DNA of 64,000 bases from JAHHUA01 sp036635475 (GCA_036635475.1 JAVWQH010000001.1:1-64000), one strand, 5' to 3'; shown: positions 26,591-37,338, counted from the stretch's first letter. Translations and numbers: made by a program. Notes: a model not told the origin generated them from the letters alone.

Positions 26591-27197
26591 TGGCTTACTT
26601 ATTGTTATTTCAGGTCCGTCAGGAGTTGGAAAAGGAACAGTTTTGGCTGAATATAGGAAAACACATGGTAATTTACATATGTCTGTTTCTGCTACAACCA
26701 GAAATCCTCGCCCAGGTGAAATAGACGGAAAAGATTATTACTTTATTAGCAGAGAAAAATTCGATACAATGGTGGCTCAAGGAGAGATGTTCGAGTATGC
26801 TATTTATGGAGATAACTGCTATGGAACACCAAAAAAACCTGTTGAAGAAAAAATTAAACAGGGAATAGATGTTATACTTGAAATTGAAGTTCAAGGTGCT
26901 ATGCAAGTTAGAAATGCTTCACCAGAAGCAGTTTTGATATTTATTATGCCTCCATCATTTGAAGTTTTAAAAAATCGATTAGTTGGAAGAAATACTGAAA
27001 CAATTGAGGCTGTTAATAAGAGATTATCCGCTGCTCAAGCCGAAATAGCAAGTGCCGGCGATTATGATTTTGTCATTCTTAATGATGATGTTGACAGAGC
27101 CGTTGCAAAGCTGTCCGCTGTTATTGAAGCGGCAAGATATTCCGGAGAGAGAATACGTTGGCTTGTTGATGCGGTTTCAAAAACAAATAAAAATTAA
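26580..27197 (+). CDS. gmk: Guanylate kinase
   Basis: A 205-residue kinase converting GMP and ATP to GDP and ADP. The P-loop [10 protein letters not shown] lies at about residue 12 and [16 protein letters not shown] at about residue 40 forms the GMP site. The start at 26580 follows GAGGAG inside the end of remA, so the pair is likely coupled. Confidence 0.97.
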   Translation: MKNNGLLIVISGPSGVGKGTVLAEYRKTHGNLHMSVSATTRNPRPGEIDGKDYYFISREKFDTMVAQGEMFEYAIYGDNCYGTPKKPVEEKIKQGIDVILEIEVQGAMQVRNASPEAVLIFIMPPSFEVLKNRLVGRNTETIEAVNKRLSAAQAEIASAGDYDFVILNDDVDRAVAKLSAVIEAARYSGERIRWLVDAVSKTNKN

Positions 27198-27267
27198 AAT
27201 AATAATATACGATTAAAAGTTTTAAATTTTAGTTAGTTCGGGGTTTCCCCGAAGAATGGAGATTAAT

Positions 27268-27465
27268 ATGCTAAGACCAGCAATGTCACAAATAATCGGA
27301 AAAAGGGACAGTTACTATAAATTTGTTGTATCAGTTGCAAAAAGAGCAAGAGATATTGCAATTGAGGCTGAAGAAAACAAGATTATTCTTGAAGAAAAAC
27401 CTGTTAAACTTGCAGTTACTGAGTTCGCAACCGGAAAATGCAAGTCGGATTATTCCCAACACTAA
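27268..27465 (+). CDS. rpoZ: RNA polymerase omega subunit
   Basis: A 65-residue small subunit that helps assemble RNA polymerase. The sequence shows the omega pattern SYYKFVVSVAKRARDIA and the C-terminal KPVKLAVTEFATG. ATGGAG precedes the ATG at 27268. A hairpin with a T-tract follows, so the priA part may be partly separated in transcription. The usual coaBC gene between rpoZ and priA is not here. Confidence 0.93.
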   Translation: MLRPAMSQIIGKRDSYYKFVVSVAKRARDIAIEAEENKIILEEKPVKLAVTEFATGKCKSDYSQH

Positions 27466-27476
27466 TTGAAAAAACA

Positions 27477-27515
27477 CCGCCATATGGTCAGAAAACTGAT
27501 TATGGCGGATTTTTC
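27477..27515 (+). terminator. Terminator or attenuator between rpoZ and priA
   Basis: CCGCCATA (27477-27484) and TATGGCGG (27501-27508) form a stem with an inner GGTCAG/CTGAT-type pairing, followed by ATTTTTC. It lies 12 bases after rpoZ. Confidence 0.7.
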
Positions 27516-27557
27516 GCTATATCGGATAAATTGAAAATGAAAATTGGAGGTGTTAGA

Positions 27558-29993
27558 ATGTACAAAATTGCCAAAATTGTTGTTGATAAGTCAACTATCA
27601 GTTTTGATAAACAATATGATTATTACGTTCCGACATCTTTGGTTGATACCATAAAAATCGGCTGTAGAGTGACAGTACCATTTGGAGGATATAACAAACG
27701 CAGAATGGGAATGGTGATGGAGATTGTTGAAAGCGACAATAGAGAAAATCTCAAACCGCTGTCTACTCAAGTTGATTATTCGCCAATTCTAAACAAAGAA
27801 TCCCTACAAATTGTTGAATTCCTTAAAAATTATACTTTTTGTACATATTTTGATGCAATAAAAGTTGTTATTCCCTCAGGAACAGGACTTAAATTGGGAG
27901 CAAAACTCGAAATAAATAATAAAGTTCCCTCGGATATAACTCTCAGTAAAACAGCGGAAGATATTCTTGCTTTTTTAAAGAGCAAAAAGGGTACTGCATC
28001 AAGATTAGCTACGTGCAAATTTTTGAATATTGACAACAACAATGGAGCTTTTGCTGAACTTATAAGTCAAGATTTAATTTTGGAAACTAAAGAAGATAAA
28101 AGAAAAATCAAAGATGAAAAAGCGATAATGGCAAGGCTAGCTACAAGTGAAATTGAGTTAAAAAAGTTGACGGTTAAACAAAAATTGGTTGTGGATATGC
28201 TTAAAGAAACTCCCACAGCCTCAATCAAAGAAATTTGTTATTATTGCGGAGTAACCAAAGTGGTTGTTAGCAAACTTGAACAAATCGGATACATTGAATT
28301 ATACGAACAATCCCTGTATCGAAGCCCGTACGAGAGCATTGATTACGACGAAAATTTCGTAATTGAACTCAATGAAAGTCAAGAAAAAGCATACAAAGAG
28401 TTACTTACTTTGATTGAAAAAAACACTTTTGAAACAGCTCTTCTTTATGGAGTGACGGGTAGCGGAAAAACAAGCGTTTTTATGAAGCTTATAGAAGCTG
28501 TTATAAATAAAGGACAGAATGTTATTGTGATGGTTCCCGAAATTTCACTAACCCCCCAGACTGTCCGAAAATTTCAAAAATGTTTTGGAGATAAAACAGC
28601 GGTTTTACATAGTTCATTGACTATGGCACAAAGATTGGACGAATGGAAAAGAATTCGTGAAGGAAAAGCTAGAATTGTTGTTGGAACTAGGTCGGCAGTT
28701 TTTGCTCCTCTTGAAAATATCGGTCTTATCGTTATGGACGAGGAACAGGAACACACCTATAAATCGCAAATTTCACCTAGATTCCACGCAAGAGATGTTG
28801 CATCATTTAGATGTAAAAATCATAATGCAATGTTACTTTTAGCCTCAGCAACACCAAGCATTGAAAGCTATTATAATGCTAAAAAAGGAAAATACTGTCT
28901 TGTCGAATTAAACCAAAGATACGCAGGGGCTGAATTACCTGATGTTTATATTGTTGATATGCGAGAAGAAATATCCGAAAGTGCAACAATTGGAATAAGC
29001 CAAAGGTTAGTCGATGAGCTTTATATAAATTTGCAAAAAAAAGAACAATCTATCTTGCTTTTGAATAGACGTGGATATAACACAATGATTAAATGTTCCA
29101 GCTGTTCGGAAACAATAAAATGCCCTAATTGTTCTGTGGCACTTACTTATCATAGTGCAAACAACAAAGTTATGTGCCATTACTGTGGCTATACTTCAGA
29201 TGTAATCAACGAATGTTCCAATTGCAAAGGCAAAATGGTTCGCTATACAGGAGTTGGCACTCAAAAAGCACAGGAAGAATTGGAAAAAATATTTCCAGAT
29301 GCAAAAATATTGCGAATGGATATGGACACAACTATGACAAGGCAGTCATACGAAAAAAGCTTCGAGAAATTTGCAAGAGGCGAATATGATATAATGATTG
29401 GCACGCAGATGGTTGCCAAAGGTTTGGACTTTCCAAATGTAACGCTGGTGGGAGTTTTAACCGCTGACCAAGCATTATTTTCACAAAGTTTTCGTGGGTA
29501 TGAGCGAGCATTTTCACTGATAACCCAAGTTGTTGGACGTGGTGGACGAGGGGAATTAAAAGGTCGAGCATTTATACAAACGTCTTCTCCCGACAATCAA
29601 ATTATCGAGCTGGCATCAAGACAGGATTATAAATCATATTATGATGAAGAAATATTATTTCGGAAAGTGAATTTATATCCTCCATTTTGCAAATTAACTT
29701 GCATTGGTTTTATGGGCGATAATGAAAAAATGCTGGACGAGAGTGCAAAGTATTGTTCAACATTGATTTCTCAAATTGCCAATGGGAAATACAGAAATTT
29801 GCCTGTTAGAGTTTTAATGCCAATACCGGCAGATGTTTATAAGGTTTCGGGAAAATTTAGATATAATATGTTAGTGAAACATAGCAACACTAAAGAATTT
29901 TACCAGATGATGTGGGAAGTGTTAGAACAGTTTGGTAAAGTTACTAAATATAAAGGTATTAATATGTATATTGATACCAATTATGACGGATAA
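27558..29993 (+). CDS. priA: Primosomal replication-restart helicase PriA
   Basis: An 811-residue DNA helicase that reloads the replisome at stalled forks. Visible parts are the N-terminal DNA-binding region, Walker A GVTGSGKTS (about residue 305), the DEAH-type box MDEEQEHTY (about residue 395), and the zinc region with four CxxC pairs (CSSCSETIKCPNCS, CHYCG, CSNCKG) about residues 515-560, then the helicase C domain. GGAGG precedes the ATG at 27558. All key motifs are intact. Confidence 0.96.
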   Translation: MYKIAKIVVDKSTISFDKQYDYYVPTSLVDTIKIGCRVTVPFGGYNKRRMGMVMEIVESDNRENLKPLSTQVDYSPILNKESLQIVEFLKNYTFCTYFDAIKVVIPSGTGLKLGAKLEINNKVPSDITLSKTAEDILAFLKSKKGTASRLATCKFLNIDNNNGAFAELISQDLILETKEDKRKIKDEKAIMARLATSEIELKKLTVKQKLVVDMLKETPTASIKEICYYCGVTKVVVSKLEQIGYIELYEQSLYRSPYESIDYDENFVIELNESQEKAYKELLTLIEKNTFETALLYGVTGSGKTSVFMKLIEAVINKGQNVIVMVPEISLTPQTVRKFQKCFGDKTAVLHSSLTMAQRLDEWKRIREGKARIVVGTRSAVFAPLENIGLIVMDEEQEHTYKSQISPRFHARDVASFRCKNHNAMLLLASATPSIESYYNAKKGKYCLVELNQRYAGAELPDVYIVDMREEISESATIGISQRLVDELYINLQKKEQSILLLNRRGYNTMIKCSSCSETIKCPNCSVALTYHSANNKVMCHYCGYTSDVINECSNCKGKMVRYTGVGTQKAQEELEKIFPDAKILRMDMDTTMTRQSYEKSFEKFARGEYDIMIGTQMVAKGLDFPNVTLVGVLTADQALFSQSFRGYERAFSLITQVVGRGGRGELKGRAFIQTSSPDNQIIELASRQDYKSYYDEEILFRKVNLYPPFCKLTCIGFMGDNEKMLDESAKYCSTLISQIANGKYRNLPVRVLMPIPADVYKVSGKFRYNMLVKHSNTKEFYQMMWEVLEQFGKVTKYKGINMYIDTNYDG

Positions 29994-30019
29994 TTTTATT
30001 TGAATAGGAGATTGAAGAA

Positions 30020-30505
30020 ATGGCAATAAGAAATATTGTAAACGAAAAAGAGGATATTCTTCACAAAAAATGCAGAGTTGTTGAAAAGTTTGATGAAAAA
30101 CTTTGGACTCTTCTCGAGGATATGGCTGAAACTATGTATAATGCTAATGGAGTTGGACTTGCAGGGCCTCAAGTTGGTATTTTACGCCAAGTTGTTGTTA
30201 TTGATGTTGGTGACGGATTAATCGAACTCATCAATCCAACAATCGCTTTTACTTCCAGTGCCGAAGTTGAAGATTCAGAGGGCTGCTTATCTTCCCCTGG
30301 AGAATATGCAATGGTGAAAAGACCTAAAAAAGTTAAAGTTAAAGCTTTAAACAGATATGGTGAAGATATTTCAGTTGTGGGCGAGGACTTGCTTGCAAGA
30401 GCAATTTGTCACGAAGTTGACCATTTAAAAGGTATTATTTTTAAAGATATTGCTCTTTATATGCTTGAACCTGACGATATCGAGGATAAAGTGAGAGGTA
30501 AATAA
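30020..30505 (+). CDS. def: Peptide deformylase
   Basis: A 161-residue metalloenzyme that removes the formyl group from nascent proteins. The three family motifs are complete: GVGLAGPQVG (about residue 43), EGCLS (about residue 90) and HEVDH (about residue 134). AGGAG precedes the ATG. Its stop overlaps the fmt start by one base (TAATG). Confidence 0.97.
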   Translation: MAIRNIVNEKEDILHKKCRVVEKFDEKLWTLLEDMAETMYNANGVGLAGPQVGILRQVVVIDVGDGLIELINPTIAFTSSAEVEDSEGCLSSPGEYAMVKRPKKVKVKALNRYGEDISVVGEDLLARAICHEVDHLKGIIFKDIALYMLEPDDIEDKVRGK

Positions 30506-31428
30506 TGAAGATAGCTTTTATGGGTACACCAGAATTTGCAGTACCAACACTTCAAAGATTAATTGATGACGGTCACGAAATTGTGGCTGTATTCACTCAA
30601 CCTGACAAACCCAAGGGCAGAGGCTATAAGCTTGCTCCTCCTCCCGTAAAAGAATTGGCTGAAAAATATGATTTAAAGGTGTTCCAACCTACTAAGATGA
30701 AAGACGGAACAGTCTTATCTATATTAAAAGACTGTCAACCGGAGGTAATTGTGGTTGTGGCATATGGCAGACTATTGCCAAAAGATATAATAGAGTTCCC
30801 TAAATATGGCTGTATTAACGGTCATGCTTCGCTGCTCCCAAAATATCGTGGAGCAGGTCCAATCCAGTGGTGCGTTATTAATGGTGAGGCTGAAACAGGC
30901 GTTACAACAATGCAAATGGCGGAGGGACTTGACACAGGCGATATGTTATTAACAATTAAAACTCAAATTGGGGAAAACGAAACCAGCGGAGAACTGCACG
31001 ATAGGTTATGCCTACTTTCAGCGGAGATTATGTCCAAAACAATCAAGGAACTTGAAAAAGGAACTTTAATTCCTATAAAACAAGACGACAGCCTTTCAAA
31101 TTACGCACCAATGCTTGATAAGAAAATTGCAGTTTTGGATTTTAACAAAACCGCAAAAGAACTGCACAATCTAATTCGTGGTTTATCCCCATGGCCTGTT
31201 GCTTTCACCTATCTTGACGGAAAACTTTTGAAAGTTCACAAGGCAAAGCCTGTTGAAGATTATAAAGGTGAGATTGGCAAGTTACTGGACGATAAAAGAT
31301 TGATTATTGGCTGCGGCGACAAGGCAATTGAATTTTTGGAAATACAGCTTGAGGGTGCAAAAAGATTAGATGCTAAAAGCTTTTTATTAGGCAAAAGACT
31401 TGAAAAGGGAACATTTTTCGGAGAATAA
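30505..31428 (+). CDS. fmt: Methionyl-tRNA formyltransferase
   Basis: A 307-residue enzyme that formylates initiator Met-tRNA with 10-formyltetrahydrofolate. The catalytic region NGHASLLPKYRGAGPIQW (about residue 108) and the N-terminal MKIAFMGTPEFAVPTL are diagnostic; the C-terminal tRNA-binding domain starts near residue 205. It is translationally coupled to def. Confidence 0.97.
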   Translation: MKIAFMGTPEFAVPTLQRLIDDGHEIVAVFTQPDKPKGRGYKLAPPPVKELAEKYDLKVFQPTKMKDGTVLSILKDCQPEVIVVVAYGRLLPKDIIEFPKYGCINGHASLLPKYRGAGPIQWCVINGEAETGVTTMQMAEGLDTGDMLLTIKTQIGENETSGELHDRLCLLSAEIMSKTIKELEKGTLIPIKQDDSLSNYAPMLDKKIAVLDFNKTAKELHNLIRGLSPWPVAFTYLDGKLLKVHKAKPVEDYKGEIGKLLDDKRLIIGCGDKAIEFLEIQLEGAKRLDAKSFLLGKRLEKGTFFGE

Positions 31429-31496
31429 AATATAAATTAAACATCATAAAAATTAGCTGCATTTTGCAATTTAAGTAATTTTATATGGAGGTAGTT

Positions 31497-32198
31497 ATGC
31501 CTAGAATGTTTTTTTACGATTATTACTATATTATATTGATAATTCCTGCAATGCTTTTGGGATTATTCGCTCAGATGAGGGTTTCATCAACATTTAATAA
31601 GTATAAAAAAATTAAGTCATCAAGAGGTTTTACAGCGGCAGATGTTGCAAGAAGAATTCTTGATGAAAATGGCTTGAGAGATGTTCAGATTGAAAGAATA
31701 AATGGAAATTTAACTGACCATTATGACCCAAGGGGCAATGTAATAAGGCTTTCTGACAGTGTTTACAACAGCACATCAATAGCATCAATTGGAGTTGCGG
31801 CACACGAGGTGGGTCATGCTATTCAGCACTATGAGGGCTATTTGCCGATTAAGTTGAGAAATGCGATTGTGCCTATTGCAAATATCGGTTCAACTTTATC
31901 ATTGCCACTTATATTTTTGGGAATTTTAATTGATATGTCGGGACTTGTGACATTCGGAATAATTGCTTTTTCACTTGTAGCAATTTTTCAAATTGTGACA
32001 TTACCTGTGGAATTAAATGCAAGCAATCGTGCATTGGCAACATTAGAAGCCGATCAGTATCTTGTGGACGATGAAGTAAGAGGAGCAAAAAAAGTTCTGT
32101 CAGCAGCGGCATTGACATATGTAGCAGCACTTATTATGTCACTCGCTCAACTTGCAAGACTGATTATGCTTTATGGAAGACGAAATAATAATGATTAG
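31497..32198 (+). CDS. YugP-type zinc metallopeptidase
   Basis: A 233-residue membrane protease of the YugP (DUF2265) family. A first helix at about residues 8-27, the zinc motif HEVGHAIQH at about residue 104, and three later hydrophobic helices are visible. The substrate is unknown. TGGAGG precedes the ATG at 31497. Its place between fmt and rsmB is common in Clostridia but not in Bacillus. Confidence 0.9.
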   Translation: MPRMFFYDYYYIILIIPAMLLGLFAQMRVSSTFNKYKKIKSSRGFTAADVARRILDENGLRDVQIERINGNLTDHYDPRGNVIRLSDSVYNSTSIASIGVAAHEVGHAIQHYEGYLPIKLRNAIVPIANIGSTLSLPLIFLGILIDMSGLVTFGIIAFSLVAIFQIVTLPVELNASNRALATLEADQYLVDDEVRGAKKVLSAAALTYVAALIMSLAQLARLIMLYGRRNNND

Positions 32199-32222
32199 GG
32201 CGAAAGCCATTTTGGAGAGTAT

Positions 32223-33515
32223 ATGAAAACATCAAGACAATGTGCATTGGAAGCACTTTCAAAGGTATCTGGTTCGGGGAGCTATTCAAACATTACAATT
32301 GACAAAATTTTGGAGAAATATAAGCTTGATAATCGAGATTCAAGGCTTGTTACAGCTTTGTTTTATGGGACACTTGAACGTAAAATAACCCTTGATTATT
32401 GCATAAATGCCTTCTCAAAAAAGCCAACCGAAAAAATGACACCAATGGTGTTGGATATTTTAAGAATGAGTTTTTACCAGATTTTATATATGGACACAAT
32501 TCCAACCAGTGCAGCAGTGAACGAGGGGGTTAATCTTACTAAAACTGTGGGATTGACAAGTGCCTCAAGTTTTGTAAACGGAATATTGAGAAGTTTTTTA
32601 CGTGCAGGCGGAGAAATTCCACCAATAAAAGGCGAACCTGCTGAGGTTTTATCAATTGAATATTCTTGCGAAAAATGGCTTTGCCAAAAGCTTATTGAGG
32701 AATATGGCGAAGAGGAAACAAGAAATATTCTCGACGTTTCAACAGGTGCACCTCCTGTATTCATAAGGGTTAATACCACTAAAACAACTCAAGAAAAGCT
32801 TATGGAAAGTTTTGCAGAAAAACAAATTATTTTTGAAACTACACAAGTTCCAAACTGTTTGATGATTACAAATGGCGGAGATTTGATTAAAACAGATGAA
32901 TTTGAAAAGGGATTATTTCACGTTCAAGATATGTCTAGCCAAATTTGTTCCCAAACATTAAACCCTCAAAAAGGTGATGAAATTGCCGATGTTTGTTCAG
33001 CTCCCGGCGGCAAGACTTTCACAATTGCCCAATTGATTGAGGACACAGGAAGAGTTTTGGCAATGGATTTGCACCAGAGCAGGACAAAACTTATAATAAG
33101 CGGTGCAAAACGTCTTGGACTTAAATCTGTTGAGGCAATGGCACAAGATGCAACAGTTTTTAATGAAAATCTCGGAACATTTGACAAGGTATTATGTGAT
33201 GTACCCTGTTCGGGTTTTGGCATTATTCGCAGAAAACCTGAGATTAAATATAAATCATATGAAGAAATTAAGAAATTACCCGATATTCAGTATAAAATAC
33301 TGGAAAATTCCTCAAAATACTTAAAGATAGGCGGAACACTTGTTTATTCAACTTGTACGATGCTAAAAGAAGAAAATGAAATGGTTGTGGAAAAGTTTTT
33401 GAGTAATAATCCCAATTTTGAACCGTTTGAAAAAGATAATTATACAAAAACATTTATTCCCGATAAAAAAGGAACTGATGGATTTTTCATATCTAAAATT
33501 AGGAGAGTAAAGTAA
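32223..33515 (+). CDS. rsmB: 16S rRNA (cytosine-967-C5)-methyltransferase
   Basis: A 430-residue rRNA methyltransferase. The N-terminal NusB-like RNA-binding domain covers about residues 1-135, followed by the SAM-binding fold (ADVCSAPGGKTFTIA, about residue 256) with the two active cysteines in CDVPCSGFG and VYSTCTM. TGGAGAG precedes the ATG. It abuts rlmN. Confidence 0.95.
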   Translation: MKTSRQCALEALSKVSGSGSYSNITIDKILEKYKLDNRDSRLVTALFYGTLERKITLDYCINAFSKKPTEKMTPMVLDILRMSFYQILYMDTIPTSAAVNEGVNLTKTVGLTSASSFVNGILRSFLRAGGEIPPIKGEPAEVLSIEYSCEKWLCQKLIEEYGEEETRNILDVSTGAPPVFIRVNTTKTTQEKLMESFAEKQIIFETTQVPNCLMITNGGDLIKTDEFEKGLFHVQDMSSQICSQTLNPQKGDEIADVCSAPGGKTFTIAQLIEDTGRVLAMDLHQSRTKLIISGAKRLGLKSVEAMAQDATVFNENLGTFDKVLCDVPCSGFGIIRRKPEIKYKSYEEIKKLPDIQYKILENSSKYLKIGGTLVYSTCTMLKEENEMVVEKFLSNNPNFEPFEKDNYTKTFIPDKKGTDGFFISKIRRVK

Positions 33516-34577
33516 TTGAGTCAGACTGAAAAAATAATTGCGAAAAAAGATATTAAATCTTTTAATTTGTCTGAATTAAAAGACGATATTCTCGCAATAG
33601 GTGAGCAAAAATTCCGAGCAGAACAAATTTATCAATGGCTACACGAAAAAAAAGTCACCTCATTTGATGAAATGACAAACTTATCAGTTTCTACTCGTGA
33701 AAAGCTTGAAGAAAATTACTACATAACAACACTTAAAATCGTCAACAAATTATCTTCAAAAATTGACGAAACTAAAAAATATCTTTTTGAACTATATGAC
33801 GGAAATTGCGTTGAAACTGTGTTGATGAAATATAATTATGCTTGGAGCCTTTGTATTTCAACTCAAGTTGGCTGTAAAATGGGCTGCACATTCTGTGCTT
33901 CAACATTGGCTGGGTTTGTGAGAAATCTTGAACCCTCAGAAATGCTTGAGGAAATTTATGCAGTTGAAAGAGATTGCGGAGAAAAAGTGGGCAGTCTTGT
34001 TTTAATGGGCATTGGTGAGCCACTTGATAATTATGACAATGTCCTCAAATTTTTTGAGATTTTATCTTCACCTCAAGGAAAAAATTTGAGCCTGCGTCAC
34101 GTTTCATTATCAACCTGTGGAGTTGTTGATAAAATTTATGATTTAATGGAGAAAAAATTGGGAGTTACACTTTCAATATCTCTCCATGCTTCTGACAACG
34201 AAACTCGAAGTAAGATTATGCCAATAAATAAAAGATATAATCTAGGGGAGCTTATACCCGCTTGTCGAGAATATTTTAAGGTGACAGGAAGACGCATAAC
34301 TTTTGAATATGCCTTAATTCAAGGTGTGAACGACAGTGAGGATTATGCTAACAGACTGGCAAATTTGCTGCGAGGAATGATTTGCCACGTGAATTTAATA
34401 CCGGTAAATCCTGTTAGGGAAAATTCCTATAAAAGAGGTTCAAAAAATTCGATTGAAACTTTCAGAAAAACGCTTGAAGAACGTGGAGTTAATGCAACCG
34501 TAAGAAGAGAACTCGGCTCTGATATAAGTGCGGCTTGTGGACAACTTCGACTTGCAAAAGTGAAGGGGGAAAACTGA
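33516..34577 (+). CDS. rlmN: Dual-specificity RNA methyltransferase RlmN (radical SAM)
   Basis: A 353-residue radical-SAM enzyme that methylates C2 of adenine in 23S rRNA and tRNA. The cluster motif C-x-x-x-C-x-x-C is seen in CKMGCTFCAS (about residue 121). The start is TTG, the base after the rsmB stop, with AGGAG upstream within rsmB. Its stop TGA overlaps the ATG of the next gene by one base. Confidence 0.96.
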   Translation: MSQTEKIIAKKDIKSFNLSELKDDILAIGEQKFRAEQIYQWLHEKKVTSFDEMTNLSVSTREKLEENYYITTLKIVNKLSSKIDETKKYLFELYDGNCVETVLMKYNYAWSLCISTQVGCKMGCTFCASTLAGFVRNLEPSEMLEEIYAVERDCGEKVGSLVLMGIGEPLDNYDNVLKFFEILSSPQGKNLSLRHVSLSTCGVVDKIYDLMEKKLGVTLSISLHASDNETRSKIMPINKRYNLGELIPACREYFKVTGRRITFEYALIQGVNDSEDYANRLANLLRGMICHVNLIPVNPVRENSYKRGSKNSIETFRKTLEERGVNATVRRELGSDISAACGQLRLAKVKGEN

Positions 34578-35332
34578 TGCAAATAATTGGAAATACAGAT
34601 ATTGGTTGTGTTAGAAAAGTTAATCAAGATTATTACACTAATCGTATAATCTCCCAAAGCTTAGGATTTTCTATTGTATGCGATGGTATGGGAGGAACAG
34701 GCGGCGGCGAAGTTGCCAGCAAAATGGCTACAGAATTTATTGTAAAAGAACTTGATGAAAAAATAAACGACCAAACACCTATTAGTGAGATTAATAATAT
34801 TATCATTGAAGCAGTTGTGGGTGCGAACACAGCCGTACACGCTCATTCGGAAATTAACAGTGAGTTAAAAGGAATGGGAACGACTGTTGTTGTAATTGTT
34901 GTAAAAGATAAAAAGATTTTTGGAGTTAGTGATGGCGATTCCAGATTATATAAAATCAATGTTGCCAACAATCAGATTACTCAAATAACCAACGACCATA
35001 CTGTTGTGCAATTTCTTTTGGAACAGGGCGAAATTACTAGGGAACAAGCTGAAAATCACCCTCAAAAGCACTATATCACAAGGGCAATTGGAGTTGAAGA
35101 ATATATTGAAACTGACTCATTTGAATCTGAATTTACAGATGATGATATAGTTTTGATATGCACTGATGGTTTGTATAACTTTATGAATATTGATGAAATC
35201 AAAAAGAAAACTATTGATAGTGTTCAAGTTGGTTCGGTTAGACCTCTTATTGACCTTGCAAATACTAACGGCGGCGGAGATAATATAACTGCTGTTGTAA
35301 TAACACATAGATTGACTGGAGGCGGCTATTAA
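34577..35332 (+). CDS. prpC: PP2C-family Ser/Thr phosphatase (PrpC)
   Basis: A 251-residue metal-dependent phosphatase that counteracts the kinase PrkC. Metal-binding motifs VCDGMGGTGGGE (about residue 34), SDGDSRLY and the late NGGGDNITAVVI are all present. The start overlaps the rlmN stop and its end overlaps the prkC start, so the three are coupled. Confidence 0.96.
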   Translation: MQIIGNTDIGCVRKVNQDYYTNRIISQSLGFSIVCDGMGGTGGGEVASKMATEFIVKELDEKINDQTPISEINNIIIEAVVGANTAVHAHSEINSELKGMGTTVVVIVVKDKKIFGVSDGDSRLYKINVANNQITQITNDHTVVQFLLEQGEITREQAENHPQKHYITRAIGVEEYIETDSFESEFTDDDIVLICTDGLYNFMNIDEIKKKTIDSVQVGSVRPLIDLANTNGGGDNITAVVITHRLTGGGY

Positions 35333-37338
35333 TGGATAGATACACAGGAAAGAAACTAGATGGTCGCTATGAAATTCTGGAATTAATCGGTGTTGGCGGA
35401 ATGGCTAATGTTTATCGTGCCAGAGATGTTGTTGACGGGAAAATTGTTGCCGTAAAAATACTTAAAAGTGAATTTGCAGAAAATGAGGAGTTTTTAAGAC
35501 GTTTTAAAAATGAATCAAGAGCTATTGCAATGCTTTCCCACGATAATATTGTAAAAGTATATGACGTTAGTTTCACTGAAAAAGTTCATTTCATTGTTAT
35601 GGAATTTATTGACGGAATAACACTTAAAGAATATATTGAACAACAAGGCAAGCTCAGTTGGAAAGAAGCAACATATTATACTATGCAAATTTTGAAGGCA
35701 TTAAGTCATGCACATGACAATGGAATTGTGCATCGTGATATTAAGCCGCAAAATGTTATGTTGTTGAGCGATGGAACGATTAAAATAACTGATTTTGGTA
35801 TTGCAAGATTTGCACGAAGCGAAACTAAAACTTTGACAGACAGGGCAATTGGTTCGGTTCATTATATAAGCCCTGAACAAGCAAGCGGTGCTGTAATTGA
35901 CCAACGTACTGACCTTTATTCTGTTGGTGTTGTGCTTTTTGAAATGTTGACAGGTACTTTGCCCTTTGATGCAGATACTCCAATTTCAGTTGCATTAAAA
36001 CAAATTCAAGCTGTTCCCAAAAGGCCACGAGAACTAAATCCAGAAATACCTGAAGGTCTTGAAGAAATAGTTATGAGAGCAATGCAAAAATCACCGTCAA
36101 AAAGATATCAAACGGCGGCTGAAATGCTAAAAGATTTTGAGGAATTTAAGAAAAATCCATTTGTATCTTTTCAATATGATTATCTTGATGCTGAAACTCC
36201 TGTCAACAGGGCAGTTATTAAAGATGCTATAAGAAATAAAGAACAGGTAATCCAAAATAATGTAGCAACAAAATTTTCTACATTTAAAAAAGGTGTGTCA
36301 GATATGCACAAAAATGATAATAATACAAACGTTGAATATGAAATAGAAGAAAGAACTCCTATTATACCCATACTTGCAGGCGTAACTACTGCTTTTGTTT
36401 TGGTTGCCTTGCTGTTTATGGGAACAATGTTTTATCTCAATAACCCATTTAAGGATATTGATGATATAAAAGTACCTGAACTGGTTGGACAAAAATACGA
36501 TGCGTTGATGGTTTCTGACAATATTATGAAGAATTTCACAATTGAGGTTGAATCAACGGATTATCATGAATCATTCGGTAAAGGTATTATTTATGACCAA
36601 AAACCTGCATTTGGCAAGACGGTTAAAGTTGGTTCTAAAATAAAAATTAAAGTAAGCGGTGGTCAAAAGGTTGTCGCAATTCCAGATATTGTTGGAAATG
36701 ATTCTGAAACTGCATATCAAAAGCTAAAAGATGCAGGACTTGAATATACACCGATTGAAATGTTCCACGAAGCAATACCTCTTGGAAGTATCGTTTATTT
36801 GGAGCCTGGGGTTGGTTCGCAAGTGCCATCTGGAACTAATGTTACAGTTTATGTAAGTATGGGACCTGAAAATAAGGTTGTGCCTGTGCCACCAATGGTT
36901 GGACTTAATATCAAGGATATTCAAACACTGCTTGAAAACTATAAGCTTAAAATAGGTGGACAAAGCTATGCTGAAAGCGATTTACCACGAGGAACAATTA
37001 TCGCACATGACCCAGATGCTAATGCACAGGTTGTTGAGGGAAGCTATGTTAACTTTGTTTTGAGTCAAGGCGATGGACAACTTGTTAAATTAAGACTTAC
37101 AGTTAAATTGCCTCCAATAGATGAAGTGGTTTCAATTCAAGCAATGGTTGACGGGATTATCCAACAGGAAGAAATGCTAAATCCTGCTGAAACAGGCGAA
37201 TGGAAACCAATTTTCGAGGGACTTGAAACCTCAAATATTCAAATAATTATTAATAAAAAAGTATATCAAGTTTATACTTTGAACTTTGAAACGAAAACTT
37301 ACAAAGTTGAAGAGGATTTATCCGGGGAGTTTAAATAA
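35332..37338 (+). CDS. prkC: PASTA-domain Ser/Thr protein kinase (PrkC)
   Basis: A 668-residue membrane kinase that senses muropeptides. The cytosolic kinase domain spans residues 12-270 (K42, catalytic D136 in HRDIKPQN, DFG D154). One membrane helix follows at about 343-369, then three extracellular PASTA repeats (starting near 375, 446 and 512) and a C-terminal beta-rich tail. PrkC is linked to germination and cell-wall growth in Bacillus. It is coupled to prpC and followed four bases later by rsgA. Confidence 0.96.
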   Translation: MDRYTGKKLDGRYEILELIGVGGMANVYRARDVVDGKIVAVKILKSEFAENEEFLRRFKNESRAIAMLSHDNIVKVYDVSFTEKVHFIVMEFIDGITLKEYIEQQGKLSWKEATYYTMQILKALSHAHDNGIVHRDIKPQNVMLLSDGTIKITDFGIARFARSETKTLTDRAIGSVHYISPEQASGAVIDQRTDLYSVGVVLFEMLTGTLPFDADTPISVALKQIQAVPKRPRELNPEIPEGLEEIVMRAMQKSPSKRYQTAAEMLKDFEEFKKNPFVSFQYDYLDAETPVNRAVIKDAIRNKEQVIQNNVATKFSTFKKGVSDMHKNDNNTNVEYEIEERTPIIPILAGVTTAFVLVALLFMGTMFYLNNPFKDIDDIKVPELVGQKYDALMVSDNIMKNFTIEVESTDYHESFGKGIIYDQKPAFGKTVKVGSKIKIKVSGGQKVVAIPDIVGNDSETAYQKLKDAGLEYTPIEMFHEAIPLGSIVYLEPGVGSQVPSGTNVTVYVSMGPENKVVPVPPMVGLNIKDIQTLLENYKLKIGGQSYAESDLPRGTIIAHDPDANAQVVEGSYVNFVLSQGDGQLVKLRLTVKLPPIDEVVSIQAMVDGIIQQEEMLNPAETGEWKPIFEGLETSNIQIIINKKVYQVYTLNFETKTYKVEEDLSGEFK